Positions 10,121-20,911 of a DNA stretch of 64,000 nt are shown here, piece by piece. Origin of the DNA: Hysterangium stoloniferum. Its lineage: Eukaryota > Basidiomycota > Agaricomycetes > Hysterangiales > Hysterangiaceae. Positions within the stretch are counted from its first letter, which is position 1; each line of letters begins with the position of its first letter. The notes beneath the pieces are model-generated. The model was not told the origin of the DNA. It saw nothing but the letters and a program-made list of their open reading frames with translations, and did not search any database. Position numbers and translations under genes: made by a program. The DNA is taken from contig WHVD01000045.1 in the NCBI GenBank assembly GCA_015178975.1, positions 496,001 through 560,000 of the forward strand, in the 5' to 3' direction.

Positions 10121-11630
10121 GTGTCTGCAAGGTCCACATATTCTGAGTGCCATGTCCTACCAATTCAGGACCGTGTTGCCTTCTGACTTCTATCACACTT
10201 CCCTTCTCTCGCCCTCACCTCCTCTCCCATCATCACATGTGATGCCCCTCACGCCCACACTCCCATCTTCAAAATGTGCAAGATACTTATCTGAAGCATC
10301 CAACATGCAGGTCCCACACCCCCATAGTCCCATGAACATGGATACCCCCATATGCCCTCTTCCCCCCAACTCCTCTTCCATGGTCAATGCCCCCCAACTG
10401 GTCACTCCGGTCAGGTCATCTCCACGCCATCACCAGGTCACTTCAGTCACATTATCTCCACAAGTGTTTGAAGGTGAGTCAGACACTGGCATTTTCACTG
10501 ATGGCAGCAAGGATGCCTCTTCACCCACCAAGAAGAGGACACAACGACGCAAGCCCAGGGAGGAGTTCACGACCAATGACCTCAAAGCACTTTTGAGTGC
10601 AGTTCTAAATGTCAACCCCTGGATGTGTGCGTGTGGGGAGTCAAAGGACAAGTGGGAGGAGGTGTCAGTTTTGGTCAAACAGGCTAATGCGTGTGAGGGA
10701 CGTTCAGCTGATACACTGAAAAACAAGGTGTACAGTCTCTTGAAAGCTATTGAGGTGCGTTTTTTTTTCTTTATGTATTTTATTTAACAACTCTATTAGA
10801 CTTGAGGTGTTAGCACATGGAATTCTCTCACTCGTGATGCAGGTCTTTTCACTGCCATCTCAGGTCATTTGGATTCTGTGGCAGCTCTCAAAAAACTGGC
10901 GGAGGAAACAAGGGAATCTGATTGCGAGAAAATGAAACTGGTATGTTGTTCTTGATATTATATCTTTATTCTACTCACTTTTTTTAGGCAGCCGAAGCTC
11001 AGAAGACTGCTGGCTTGAACTTGCACGATGCAATGATGAAGGGCCATTCACGCCGATCCCTGAAGAAGCACACTCAGGACGATCTTTTTTCGGCCACAGG
11101 GCATTCTGACATAGCACAGGAAGACTCCTCTGGCTCTGGCATATCAATGTTGACGAGCCGACACACTTTGAAGAGCAAAAAACGCCGTGTCAATTATCGG
11201 CCTCATTCGTACTTCAGTGGATGCGAGGGAGGTTATGATCAGTGAGCAACGCAAGCAGACAGAAGTGTTCGTTCTGGAGGCGCGTGCAGCACAAGAGGAG
11301 GCGCGTGCAGCACAAGAGGAGGCGCGTGCAGCACAAGAGGAGGTGCGTGCAGCACAAGAGGAGGTGCGTGCAGCACAAGAGGAGGCGCGTGCAGCACAAG
11401 AGGAGGCGCGTGCAGCACAAGAGGAGGCGCGTGCAGCACAAGAGGAGGTGCGTGCAGCACAAGAGGAGGTGCGTGCAGCACTAGAGGAGGCGCATGCAGC
11501 ACGAGAGGAGGCATGTGCAGCACGAGAGGAGGCACATGCAGCACGATAGGAGGCACATGCAGCACGACTTGCCAGTGATGAGATTGCAAAGTCACTCATT
11601 GATGTGTTGAGACAGGGGTTGTTGGGATGA
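10119..11630 (+). pseudogene. Myb/SANT-like DNA-binding partner protein of Harbinger
   Basis: The first coding part (10119-10754) has a Pro/Ser-rich N-terminus followed by KKRTQRRKPREEFTTNDLKA and a helical Trp-containing region ending in SADTLKNKVYSLLKAIE. That is the pattern of Myb/SANT-like proteins paired with fungal Harbinger transposases. A donor GTGCGT follows GAG at 10754. A second intron (10941-10987, GTATGT..TTTTTAG) precedes the exon starting AAEAQKTAGLNLHDAMM. Near 11190-11230 the sensible frame changes, then a heptad repeat region begins. A TAG at 11548-11550 interrupts that region before the conserved-looking end LIDVLRQGLLG, stop 11628-11630. The family predicts a role in binding the transposon ends and helping the transposase. 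I judge this copy damaged (one stop, one frame change, an unclear first acceptor). Confidence 0.6.
11275..11560 (+). repeat. 21-bp coding minisatellite, about 13 copies (ARAAQEE heptads)
   Basis: The unit GCGCGTGCAGCACAAGAGGA plus G is repeated head to tail with few differences. It keeps frame and encodes ARAAQEE/VRAAQEE heptads, a pattern that favours a coiled coil. The final copies drift to AREEAHA and contain the TAG at 11548-11550. Confidence 0.9.
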
Positions 11631-11757
11631 TGTTTGTTTTTCTCCATTTTCTTGTGATTTTATCATAGTCGGTTTTCTCAATAATATTTTGTATACAAAA
11701 AAGATAAAAGAAATTTGTTTTATTGTGAGGAATACAATGGAATACAACAGAGTAAAA

Positions 11758-13027
11758 TTAATCATGAAAATATATATCTACAGTTGGCGGCATGCAACCA
11801 TAATGAATAGATGTTTGATTCGGAGTGAGACATGCATGGGCGTTGCACAATAGGACACCAATGCGATACATTGTTCCACACTGTGTCCCCAATATCTTCT
11901 GCTTCGCAACTGAATTGAGAAATGGCCAGTCCTGAAGGATGAGGCCAAATCCATGCTCCACTGAAATGTGCACCCTACCCATTGCCGTGTTCCATGCACG
12001 CTGTTCTTCAGAGAGTGGTGCAACTGCAGTGTATGAGCTCACCATGACTGGACTTGTGCCATATGCCAAATCTCCATAGATCTGAAAGTATCGGCGCTCA
12101 GGGGGGTCATCTAAAGTTGATCCTGGTTGGATTGCCTTCTGCTCTAACATCGCTAGGAGCCTGCTCTCAGCTAGAACTCCCACATCATTTTGAGGGGCAC
12201 GAAATGGTCCGCTGAGATGTACCATTAGCCCGTTGGGGGCTACAATGCCTTGGAACTTCATGCCGTGGCACTTCTTGTAGCCAGTGTACACAAGCTCCTG
12301 AAATTTGCATGGTTGACAGGTGGGATGGATAGTGCAATCGATGAAGCCAAATATTGTAGATGTGGGTGCTCCAAAGTTATGAATGGCTTCAGCATATTCT
12401 TGAAGACGATCCGGGTTGACAACCCCTTCTGTATCCCAGTCTAGTAGATGATCCCACCGGTTGATGAGAAATTTCGCTGTGGAGTTGATGAGATCAGAGA
12501 TGACACCCTGCGACAAGTTATATTTGGCAGATAGAGCCCACTGGTCCTCTGGGCTATGCAATCGTGCACAAAGAAGTGTGAATGCCTCGACAGCAGTGGC
12601 TTTGTTGCGGTTAGGAGTGATAAGGGGATCTGGGATCTCAAGGATTTGGCTCAATAGTATGAGCTCATCTGCTGTGAATCTATATAATTACGTTAGCAAT
12701 GGTCATCAAATCAAAAAATATCCATACGCACCTGAATGCCCAAAGACACCCCAACCGCCCAAGTTTGTTCAGATAGTCCACAGTAATCCTCTCGCCTCCC
12801 TGATCTGGCCGAGGTCATTGCTTGGGTAGTGCGGAAATGGTTGCCAGAGTTGCAACATTGGCTGAATCGTCAAGTTGGAGTTGGATAGTGGGGAACAAAA
12901 TGGGTGATGCAGTGAGAGGCTGTGCTGTGCAATGTTGGATAAAGACATTGGCAATAGTACTGGCAATGAGGGCCTTCTGTCGCCTGGAGAGTGTTTTTCT
13001 CAATGGTCTTGACTGCGTGACAGACAT
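11758..13027 (-). CDS. PIF/Harbinger DDE transposase (DDE_Tnp_4-like)
   Basis: The main exon (minus strand, 12679 down to 11758) encodes about 300 residues with the three acidic positions expected for this fold: Asp in FGFIDCTIHP, Asp in YGDLAYG and Glu in VHISVEHGFG (residues 106, 195 and 233 counted from the first Met). A 52-nt intron (12680-12731) has donor GTGCGT and acceptor ATATAG. It joins an upstream exon ending RLGCLWAFR to FTADELILLSQ, matching the usual family start. Further upstream, 13027-12815 encodes an N-terminal part starting MSVTQSRPLRK, but the join to the next exon needs a frame change near 12790-12820, either an unseen intron or a lesion. The enzyme cuts and pastes the element using the terminal repeats and makes 3-bp target duplications. 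It is convergent with the Myb-like gene. Confidence 0.8.
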
Positions 13028-13107
13028 AATACAACTAATGTTGAATACTAAGTACCACAGGCGCCAATATTATCCAACATAATATCGGATCAAAAAATGC
13101 TAATATA

Positions 13108-13128
13108 TATTAGTTGCAAATACTCTCT
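13108..13128 (-). repeat. Harbinger right terminal inverted repeat
   Basis: Exact reverse complement of 9334-9354, followed by the duplicated ATT at 13129-13131. The flank then continues with array sequence (GTGGTGACAATTG), as in other units. Confidence 0.95.
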
Positions 13129-13131
13129 ATT

Positions 13132-13376
13132 TTGTGGTGACAATTGCGTAAACTATTCTTAAATGGTGTGTGAGCCTTCAGCGGCAGGCGTAAAAAATTA
13201 ATGAGGTAACTGAGTTTACTGGAGCCCAAATAGTTCAAGGAAGGTGAGGGGATTTGGGTTATGAAGGCGACTGTAAATCCTGTGTAAGCACAGCCACAAG
13301 TATAGAACATTGTGACTGGCTGCGCTATTAAAAACCCGTCACCACCTTCTAGTGTAAGCACGACTGCTACGCACAA
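13132..13376 (+). promoter_or_regulatory. Conserved upstream region of gene A copy A1
   Basis: About 245 bp are shared with the upstream regions of all other A copies. Landmarks are TGTGTGAGCCTTCAG, AAGGAAGGTGAGG, CCTGTGTAAGCAC, a TATA-like ATTAAAAA about 50 bp before the ATG, and AGTGTAAGCACGACTGCTAC just before it. Conservation upstream of the ATG suggests promoter and leader. The Harbinger insertion separates it from the D block normally adjacent. Confidence 0.55.
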
Positions 13377-15233
13377 ATGTCTGCTTTCAACGAGACAACT
13401 CTGGGAAATCATGATGAGGCAACGGGTCAGACCTACCTTGAAGGCGTTGAGGAGATACCACCCTTAATTTCCCCAGGTGTATTGTGTGCAGAGCAACGGG
13501 ACCAGATCATTAAGACAGGGATGAGAGAGATATTCAGGGAAAAGCTTCGAGAACGATGGGGCTGTAATGAACTCGGTCATGATTTATGTTATCGGGCCCC
13601 CGATGACGAGCACCACGTACAACTGTCTGAAAACCATATAGAGATTTGGGTTTACGAGTGGGTGAGTAAAGTACAATGCTATTTCCATGTGATCTGTGTC
13701 ACATGCTGCGCATTTTAGTGTCAAGGAGAAACGGGGTGCCATGACCCACCGAATGTTGTTAAGATATCCACCAACACGACATCCAACGTCAGCCCGTATC
13801 GCAGTCATGTCGATGACTGGGGAATGATCTCACGGATTCTGACATCATCAAGTATGGAAATTAGCCCAGGGTATTACTGCGGAGTCGGTTTGGAAAGGGT
13901 TGGGATCAAAGTCCTTCACAATGCAAAAAGGTTTTGCTGATGGCAAAGCTGACAATATACGGGCAAATTATGGGTCGATTGTCTCAAGACGACGGTGCCT
14001 TTAGCAAGTTTCTGCACAAGCATCTTACGCTGCCAAGACTGGGAAGACTAGTTCAGGAGAGTGTTGATTTAGCGAGGTAGGGATACCTCAATCATTAAAT
14101 ACAGTCGAAATACTCATGTCTGAGTCGTAGACCTACATACCCGCCTCAAATTCGGAGAAGAGCGACAGTGGTTTTAGAGAGATTCCCGATATTTTCACTT
14201 CACATGCAGCGGAGTGGCAAAAGTTACACCCACCACCTCATACTATTTTTTGGCTTCGGCCTTCCTATGGTGCCCCGGCGTTCATTCGTCATATAGCGAT
14301 ACGTCAACTGCGATTACGTCATCACTTTACAATGGTTTAGTCAAGTCACCGCTGCACACCCACTCTGATGAGGTCGCATCGACATTTATCATACACATCG
14401 CCCGTTATCTAATAGAATTTCATCATCTCTCACCAATTTTCGGCCTTGTGTATATCGTGGAAGCGACCTGCCACCTGCGTCAACTATCTGTAGAGGAGCT
14501 TACGGCGATCAGAGGTTACATTGAATTCTGGTTACAACCGTGCGTCGTGCCATCACACCATTTCATCCTTCCCACCACAACCATAACAGAGAATATCAGA
14601 CACAACGACTTTATGAATCTCCTATACGGCTTCTCGTGTGTTGCATGCACCAAGATGCATGGTTTCGAGATATCGCTGGAGCTGTATTGAAGGTTTTATT
14701 AGACGACATAAACATGCGTATAGCGTCATTGACACTTCATCTTGATTTCGACACGTCGGACTCACTGTATTGGAGTATTCGCTCCTTGCAAATCTTCTTC
14801 AACAACAGCACCCTTCTCACCGATCACATCAACCAGCTGAATGTGGTTTCTTCGTTCATTGGCCCCATCGTACGGTACGTTCACTATATTTTATCTTCCA
14901 GCACCGTCTTACATCCACTCATGAACCTGTCCTACCAGTCCCATTCTGACTCACACGAGTCCTAATCCGGATCTCCTTGGGTATGGTGAGCGAATAATCG
15001 CATTGACTCTGAAGCTGATAGCTGGATCTTCCGAGCCCGAATCTGCGTTGACCACAGTGCGCAGCCTCGATACCATCGCCATTCTCGTTTCTCTTCTTCC
15101 ACATTGTGACATTATGCGCGGCACGACCACCGACAAATTCTTCAATTACTCGCTTGAAGCTTTAGATTTCACCGCGCGTTCCTTCCTTTGCGTGGTCGCC
15201 ACACCTTCCACTTGTGTGTCGGTGCGGTCTAAT
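13377..15233 (+). pseudogene. Gene A copy A1, frameshifted
   Basis: Exons map at 13377-13661, 13719-14076, 14131-14539, 14590-14874 and 14939-15233, with introns of 57, 54, 50 and 64 nt. Exon 1 is intact and encodes WGCNELGHDLCYRAP. Exon 2 lacks one base in the AAAAAGGTTTT stretch near 13930 compared with A5. Exon 3 has six T's near 14246-14251 where A5 has five. Exons 4 and 5 keep frame. The stop used by other copies (TAG after RSN) reads TAT here. Two opposed one-base changes in different exons leave most of exon 2's end and exon 3's start out of frame, so the copy is probably dead or only recently damaged. Confidence 0.75.
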
Positions 15234-16540
15234 TATACCCCCCTATCAGCGTTGAAGGCACATGGTTGCCCTGACAAACGTCTTACACCATCGATTGGAC
15301 ACACTTTCTAATCATTTCTCTTCGATGGTACCGACACATCTCAACCAAACCAGGATTGCAGCCGGGGTTGCAAATGTTATAAATCTATATGGTTTGAATC
15401 TATGTAAGAACTATATAGTCACTTTTCATTATCGCCGCGAGCTCCTCAGTTGTCCCCATAAATGTGTTGAATACATTTGCACTAGCCGTGGTTAGACTAA
15501 CATCCACATTTTAAGGTAAGATGTCACTGGAGGTCTGAAAAAGGTCTCCCCCATCCCCAATTCGATGCATGTCTCGTTCAGGCTCATTTTACCTTCAGGG
15601 TAATGTTCAATCGACAAGACTCATCCTCTTCCCACCAAGGGCTTCCACACCGTGCGAGTCAATGTGCTGGGCGAATTCCTTAACCTAATTCTCTTCCATT
15701 GAAAACTTGACAATAAAGCTGCCATAGGCCGAGCAAATATAAGAGCGCAGACAGTCACTTTTCGCCGCCGCCGCCGCGCGCTCTGCATGTTGCACCTGTT
15801 GATGCCATGTATACATTGAATACACTCGCGGCCACCACCAGCGCCTAGACTGATATCCTGTTTATCAATGGCAATCATTTCAAACAGGACGCGGACTTGA
15901 GAGTTATATGAAGCTACATAATTTGACTCAATTTAAAAGCGCAGATAGTCATTTGCAATGGTCGCTGCGAGGTTCTCTACACTGGTGTTGAATATACTCC
16001 AATCACTACTCTCTTAAATCACATCGCATATACTAGCAGTAACAACGTCAATCGAATACCACTACGGCGTCTCAAAGCAGGCGATCCCACCTTTCTTCTC
16101 GTCCCCTTTCTTTGAGAGAACAGGAAGCCCGGGGCCAAACCAATGGAAAAGACCATGATCAAGACACCGACATTTCTTCACATGTCTTGAGCTTACACCG
16201 TGTATAAGAGAAAGGTAGCTCTTGGTCATGTCAGGCGGAATCCCATATCAACGACGAGCTGAAGAATACCCACGACCCGCCGCGTGGAGCAGTCATTCCC
16301 CGAGATTTTCTGATTTATGGTCTGTTTCAATATTTCAGTCGTTAGCGTCAAACTACACGCCACGACGATTTATTTACTCCCCATCCCGACAGTTCCCTGC
16401 TGCTTCTATGCCAGTTGACTGACGTTCATTCCACCAATTGGTATGTCTGAATTATTTCATTGCGAATAGTAGGGAAAAATTCATTTGATTCGATCTAATA
16501 TTAAAGAACCATTTGACTAGATCCGTGTGCCTTGAACGTT
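15234..16540. repeat. Array tail block after A1
   Basis: Three sub-blocks occur in the order seen after A3, A6 and A8. The first is ATGGTTGCCCTGACAAACG with a 77-codon + open frame ending CVEYICTSRG. The second is AATTCGATGCATGTCTCGTTC through GCATGTTGCACCTGTTGATG, open on the minus strand for 85 codons (15621-15878). The third is the CATATACTAGCAGTAACAA block. The sub-blocks share a GAG(C)TCT..GTTGAATAC motif, which suggests internal duplication. I assign no gene. Confidence 0.6.
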
Positions 16541-17880
16541 AGTTGTCGACCCCTGTTCCTTCCCATGCGTTATTCTCTACACCTTTCACTGCTGTGTCGA
16601 CACCGTTCAGAATTCGAATTACGTCTTCGTTTTCCGGAAAATACCCCCCGAAACATAATTATGTGGCTTTCAAACTGTTTCATCAAAACAATGCTAGTGA
16701 GTTCGTCGCCATAAAGGTGCTCGCCAAGGAGACACAGCTAGATGTCAGCTTTGACATTAGCAAGGACGTACAGTACTTCATAATCTTTAATCTACCTTGC
16801 AATCGTCACATCGAACAGCCACAGCAATGTTTGGATTATATGAGCCTGGGGCGTCGCGACGAACTGAACAAGACAGAGAACAAAGTATATTCATGTTCGA
16901 CGGTCACCCACCTCCTGACAAATTGCTCTGAACTCCACTTGCATATTGCAGCAGACGTTTCAATTAGTCATCTTTCTCTCAGACATTTGGGAAGATGCAA
17001 GCCCCATGATATGGCAAGAGCACACGAGGAATACCACCCTCATTGAGACGATTGAGACGATAAAAAGTTGTTTAAACTAGAAATCTTGTGGTGGGATGAT
17101 GATAAAATTGAATACGGATGGCCATTATTCAAGCAACAGACGGCTTGAGTTTAATTGTCGCTGCACGACTGTTGTCAAACTGGATGTTTCACTGCCAAGG
17201 AGAGACAAATTACCATGACCCCCCGACTATGGATGGGATGCTAGGGAGTCCACGAACGCCACATCCTGCCTCACCCGGTATCTCAGTCATACCGCGGACT
17301 GGGGAATGGTCTCACAGCATCCTGGCTTGACGGGTTCCTGACCCAGAATTACACTCTGGCAAGACTTGGCAGACTAATTCAACAGAGCATTGATTGAATG
17401 AGGTAGGGATAGCTCAGTGTCAATCATTAAATACACTCGAAATTCTCACGTCTTCGTAGACCCACAAAATTCCGGAGGAAGCGTCGATTATTTTATCCAT
17501 GTTCTGGTGGTGTTCACTTTATATACAGCGGAGAGATCACACTGCCAAGCTCCTGACATCTTTGGGTTTTACCTTCATATGGTGCCCCGGTGTCAATCAA
17601 TTGCAATGAGGTTATTATTTTATAATAGCGCCGCCAAACCACCACTAAACCCCAAATTTGATGATGTTGTATCAACATTTATCATACAACTCGCCCAAAA
17701 TGTATTAACATTTGATCGTCAAGATACTTTACTCATTGGCGGGCTTGCATATTTCGGGGAAACCATCTACCACGTGCGTCAGGAGTGTGTAGAAGAAGTC
17801 ACTGCGATCAGAGGCTACTTGAATTCTTGTTATGGCAGTGCATCACGCCATCACACCTCATCCTGCTGACGAAAGCCATT
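16541..17880 (+). pseudogene. Block B copy 2 (diverged gene A relative, longest open frames)
   Basis: An open frame of 167 codons (16543-17046) includes VAFKLFHQNNASEFVAIKVL, DVSFDISKDVQYF and RHLGRCKPHDMARAHEEYHP. From 17203 CCAAGGAGAGACAAATTACC aligns with gene A exon 2, and WSHSILA ends that frame early. An internal deletion then joins to TTACACTCTGGCAAGACTTG, matching the end of A exon 2, followed by the intron 2-like GTAGGGATAGC. The exon 3 equivalent is open for 150 codons (17417-17869), with DVVSTFIIQLA and VEEVTAIRGYLNS matching A's VASTFIIHIA and VKELTAIRGCIEF. This is an ancient paralog of A that has lost part of exon 2. Confidence 0.6.
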
Positions 17881-18775
17881 GTCTCCAGAATAGCCAGTAA
17901 CGACGATTATCGTGTGAAGCAATTTCAGAGCGCAAACAATTACTTCTTATTCTTAATGCAGCTCTGCGGAGTCCGTGACGAAAGCTGGATTGATGATACC
18001 TTTGAATTTGTAGGGCTCGTGTTTTGTGACTAATAATTCAAACTAGATATATATATATCTCACAGGCAATGGCTATTCCCGGACCATTCTTGAACCGAAC
18101 CGTGACGACTTCATTAGGAATTCTTGAGCCAGTCCAAGACCAGGTGCGGCCTTTGCCCTGTCTTTGAAGGGAATTACTGTCCTGGTCGGACTGGTACTAC
18201 CATACCGAAGTTTTATTGTGAGTCTCAATAATGGATTCACATTGTCATCGTCGCATAGAAGAGCCATGTCCACGCATCAAGAGTATGAGCCTGGGGCGAA
18301 ACATTCCACTCGGCAAGACAGGTAATGATAAAGCTAGGTGTAAGCAAGTATTGCCTGACATAGGATTATGTGTGCAGTTTATTAATAGAAATTCTGATGG
18401 ACACACCACAATCGAAGTTATTCCAAGCTCGACTGTTACGTAACTCAACAAAATCTACCCTGAGAACTCTGGGCTTACCTTATTCTTTGTCTTGTTCAGA
18501 CAATCTACAAAATTTAAGGCGTTTGATGTGGCAAAGGTGCATGAAGAAACCACGCTGCTTGCCATTAACCTGACTAGACCATCATTGAGCCTGGTTTCTT
18601 CTCATTGAAAGTTTTGATAAAATTAAACAGGAAGCGCGAAATCTCGCCGGATAAAGTCTGAGGTTGACAGCGCCAACTTGAATATGGCACCCAGTGAGCA
18701 TCGCTCTGGAGTGCATTTATATTATGCTTGGCGATGCCACTTCTGGAATGTCAGAAAAGCTGCATTGCAACTCTG
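17881..18775 (+). pseudogene. Block D copy 2
   Basis: The block contains the exon 4-like remnant CGTGTGAAGCAATTTCAGAG, the microsatellite-like ATATATATATCTCACAGG, and the conserved coding-like stretch for IPGPFLNRTVTTSLGILEP and QVRPLP. Next is a shortened middle (the IGRTPP part is missing) and then TTCTTTGTCTTGTTCAGAC with CATTAACCTGACTAGACCATC. It ends at the A2 upstream region. No frame stays open across it. Confidence 0.5.
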
Positions 18776-19055
18776 ACACTCAATAATATTATGTTATGGG
18801 GTAACAATTGACTGAACTATTATTAAATGCTGTGTGAGCCTTCAGTAGAAGGCGGAAGAAAGTAGTAAGGTAACTTAGTGCACTGGAGCCTTTATGGAAG
18901 GTGAGAGGATGTTATTTACAAAGACGACAGTGACAGGCTGTGAATCCTGTGTAAGCACGACCACAAGGCTGTACCTTGTGAAATTAATTCTCCGACTGAC
19001 TGGGCCATAGACGCTCAGCACCTCTTTCGAGTTTAAGTACGACTGCTACCCACCA

Positions 19056-20911
19056 ATGTCTACTGTCACCGAAATGACTCTGGAGAATCACGATTTGGCA
19101 ACGGCTGGGTCCTACCTTGAAGATGTTGAGGAACTACCACCCTTAGTTTCCCCAGGGTGTATTGAGTTCAGAGCAACGCGACCGGATCATTAGGATGGGG
19201 ATGAGAGAGACATTCAGGGAGAGCCTTCAAGAAAGATGGCGCTGTAACGAACCCGGCCATGATTTATGTTATCGGGCCCCCGATGACGACCAGCACATAC
19301 AACTGTCTGCAAACCATATAGAGATTTGGGTTGACGAGTGGGTGAGTAGAGTATAATGCTATTTCCATGTGATCTGGGTCATATGCTGGGCATTTTAGTG
19401 TCAAGGAAAAACGGGCTACAATGACCCACCGAACGTTGTTAAGATATCCACCAACATGACATCCAACCTCAGCCCGTATCGCAGTCATGACGATGACTGG
19501 GGAATGAGCTCACGGAGTCTTGGGACATCATCAAGTATTGAAATTAGCCCTGGGTATTACTGTGGAGTCAGTTTGGAAAGGGTTGGGATGAAAGTCCTGC
19601 ACAGTGCAAAGAAAGCTTCGCTGATGGGAAAGCTAACAATATACGGGAAAATCATCAGTCAATTGTCTCACGACAACGGTGCCTTTAGCCAGGTTCTACG
19701 CAAGCATCTCACCTTGCCAAGATTGGGAAGACTAGTTCAAGAGAGTGTCGATTTAATGAGGTAGGGATAACTCAGCGTCAATGTTGAATACACTCGAAAT
19801 ATCAACGTCTTTGTAGACCCACATACCCGCCTCAAATTCGGAGACGAGCTTGGATGATTTTATGGGACCCGATGCCTTCACTTTATATGCAGCGGCGTAG
19901 CATACGTCAGACTACCCGGCTTATGACGTGTTTGGCTTGGGCCTTCACGTGGTGTCCCGGCGTTCATCCGTCAGATAGAGACGGTTCAATGGGGATTACG
20001 TCATCGCTTTACAACGTTTTAGTCAAGTCACCGCTGCACACCAACTTGGATATCAACATTTATCATACACATCGCCCGTTATTCATCAGAATGTGATGGG
20101 CTCTTACCCCTTTTCAGCCTTTTTCCTATCGTGGAAGCGATCTGCCACATGCGTCCACTATCTGTAAAGGAGCTTACGGCGATCAGAGGTTGCATTGAAT
20201 TCTGGTTACAACCGTGCGTCGTCCCATCACACCATTTCATCCTTCCCCACCAAAACCACAGCAGTGAGTATCAGACACAACGACCTTACTCTTATGAATC
20301 CCCTATCCGGCTTCTATTCTGTTGCATTCACCAAGATGCATGGTTTCGAGATATTGCTAGAGCTGTATTGCAGGTTATAGTGGACGACATAAGCACGCAT
20401 ATAGCGTCATTGACACGTCATATTGATTCGGAGGCATCACGTTTACTGTATTGGAGTATGCGCCCCTTGCAAACCTTCTTCGACGACAGCACGCTTCTCA
20501 CCGATCACATCAACCAGCTGAATGTGGTTTCTTCGCTCATTGGGCCCATCGTATGGTACGTTCACTATATTTTATCTTCCAGCACCGTCTTACCCATGAA
20601 ACTTTCCTACCAGGTTGATTCTGACGCACACGAATCCAAGTCGGCATCTCCTGGAGTCTGGTGAGATAATAATGGCGGTTACTCAGAAGCTGATAGGTGG
20701 ATCTTCCGAGCCCGAATCTACGCGTACCACAGTACGCGGCCTCGATACCATCTCCATTCTCGCTTCTCTCCTTCTACATTTTGACGTAATGCGTGGCTCG
20801 ACCAACGACCAATACATCAGTTACAGGCTTGAGCGTTTATATTTCACCGCACGTTCTTTCCTTTCCGTGGTCGCCACTCCTTTCACTCGTGTGTTGGTAG
20901 GGTATAATTAG
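19056..20911 (+). pseudogene. Gene A copy A2, frameshifted
   Basis: Exons map at 19056-19341, 19399-19760, 19817-20213, 20265-20555 and 20614-20911. Exon 1 has one extra G (CCCCAGGGTG near 19156), which shifts frame and meets a stop at once. Exon 2 is intact (YNDPPNVVKISTN to SVDLMR). Exon 3 begins in frame (PTYPPQIRRR) but has an 8-bp deletion near 20049, where TTTGATGAGGTTGCATC became TTGGATATC. Exons 4 and 5 are open, with intron phases conserved, and end GYN then stop. The good state of exons 2, 4 and 5 suggests recent inactivation. Confidence 0.8.

Larger units (their letters stand above)
9334..13128. mobile_element. PIF/Harbinger DNA transposon, 3795 bp
   Basis: Perfect 21-bp terminal inverted repeats start AGAGAGTATTTGCAACTAAT at 9334 and lie inverted at 13108-13128. 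They are flanked by a 3-bp duplication ATT (9331-9333 and 13129-13131). Inside are a + strand Myb-like gene and a convergent - strand DDE transposase, the two-gene layout typical of PIF/Harbinger. Paralogous array units keep the uninterrupted target, for example ATACTATATTATGGGGGTGA near 38325 and a close match near 50865. This fixes both ends. Both genes carry lesions, so the copy is probably not autonomous. Confidence 0.93.

Noticed and set aside
11144-11647. Minus-strand Ala/Ser/Cys or Leu/His repeat frames over the 21-bp array
   Set aside because: They are shadows of the in-frame heptad repeat on the + strand; the length divisible by three keeps all frames open.
14590-14965. Gene A exon 3 and exon 4 frames as a frameshift lesion
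   Set aside because: At first the frame change near the QPCVV stretch looked like damage. A 50-nt GTGCGT..AACAG intron restores frame at this place in A1, A2, A6, A7 and A8 (A3 keeps the same sites), so it is normal splicing.
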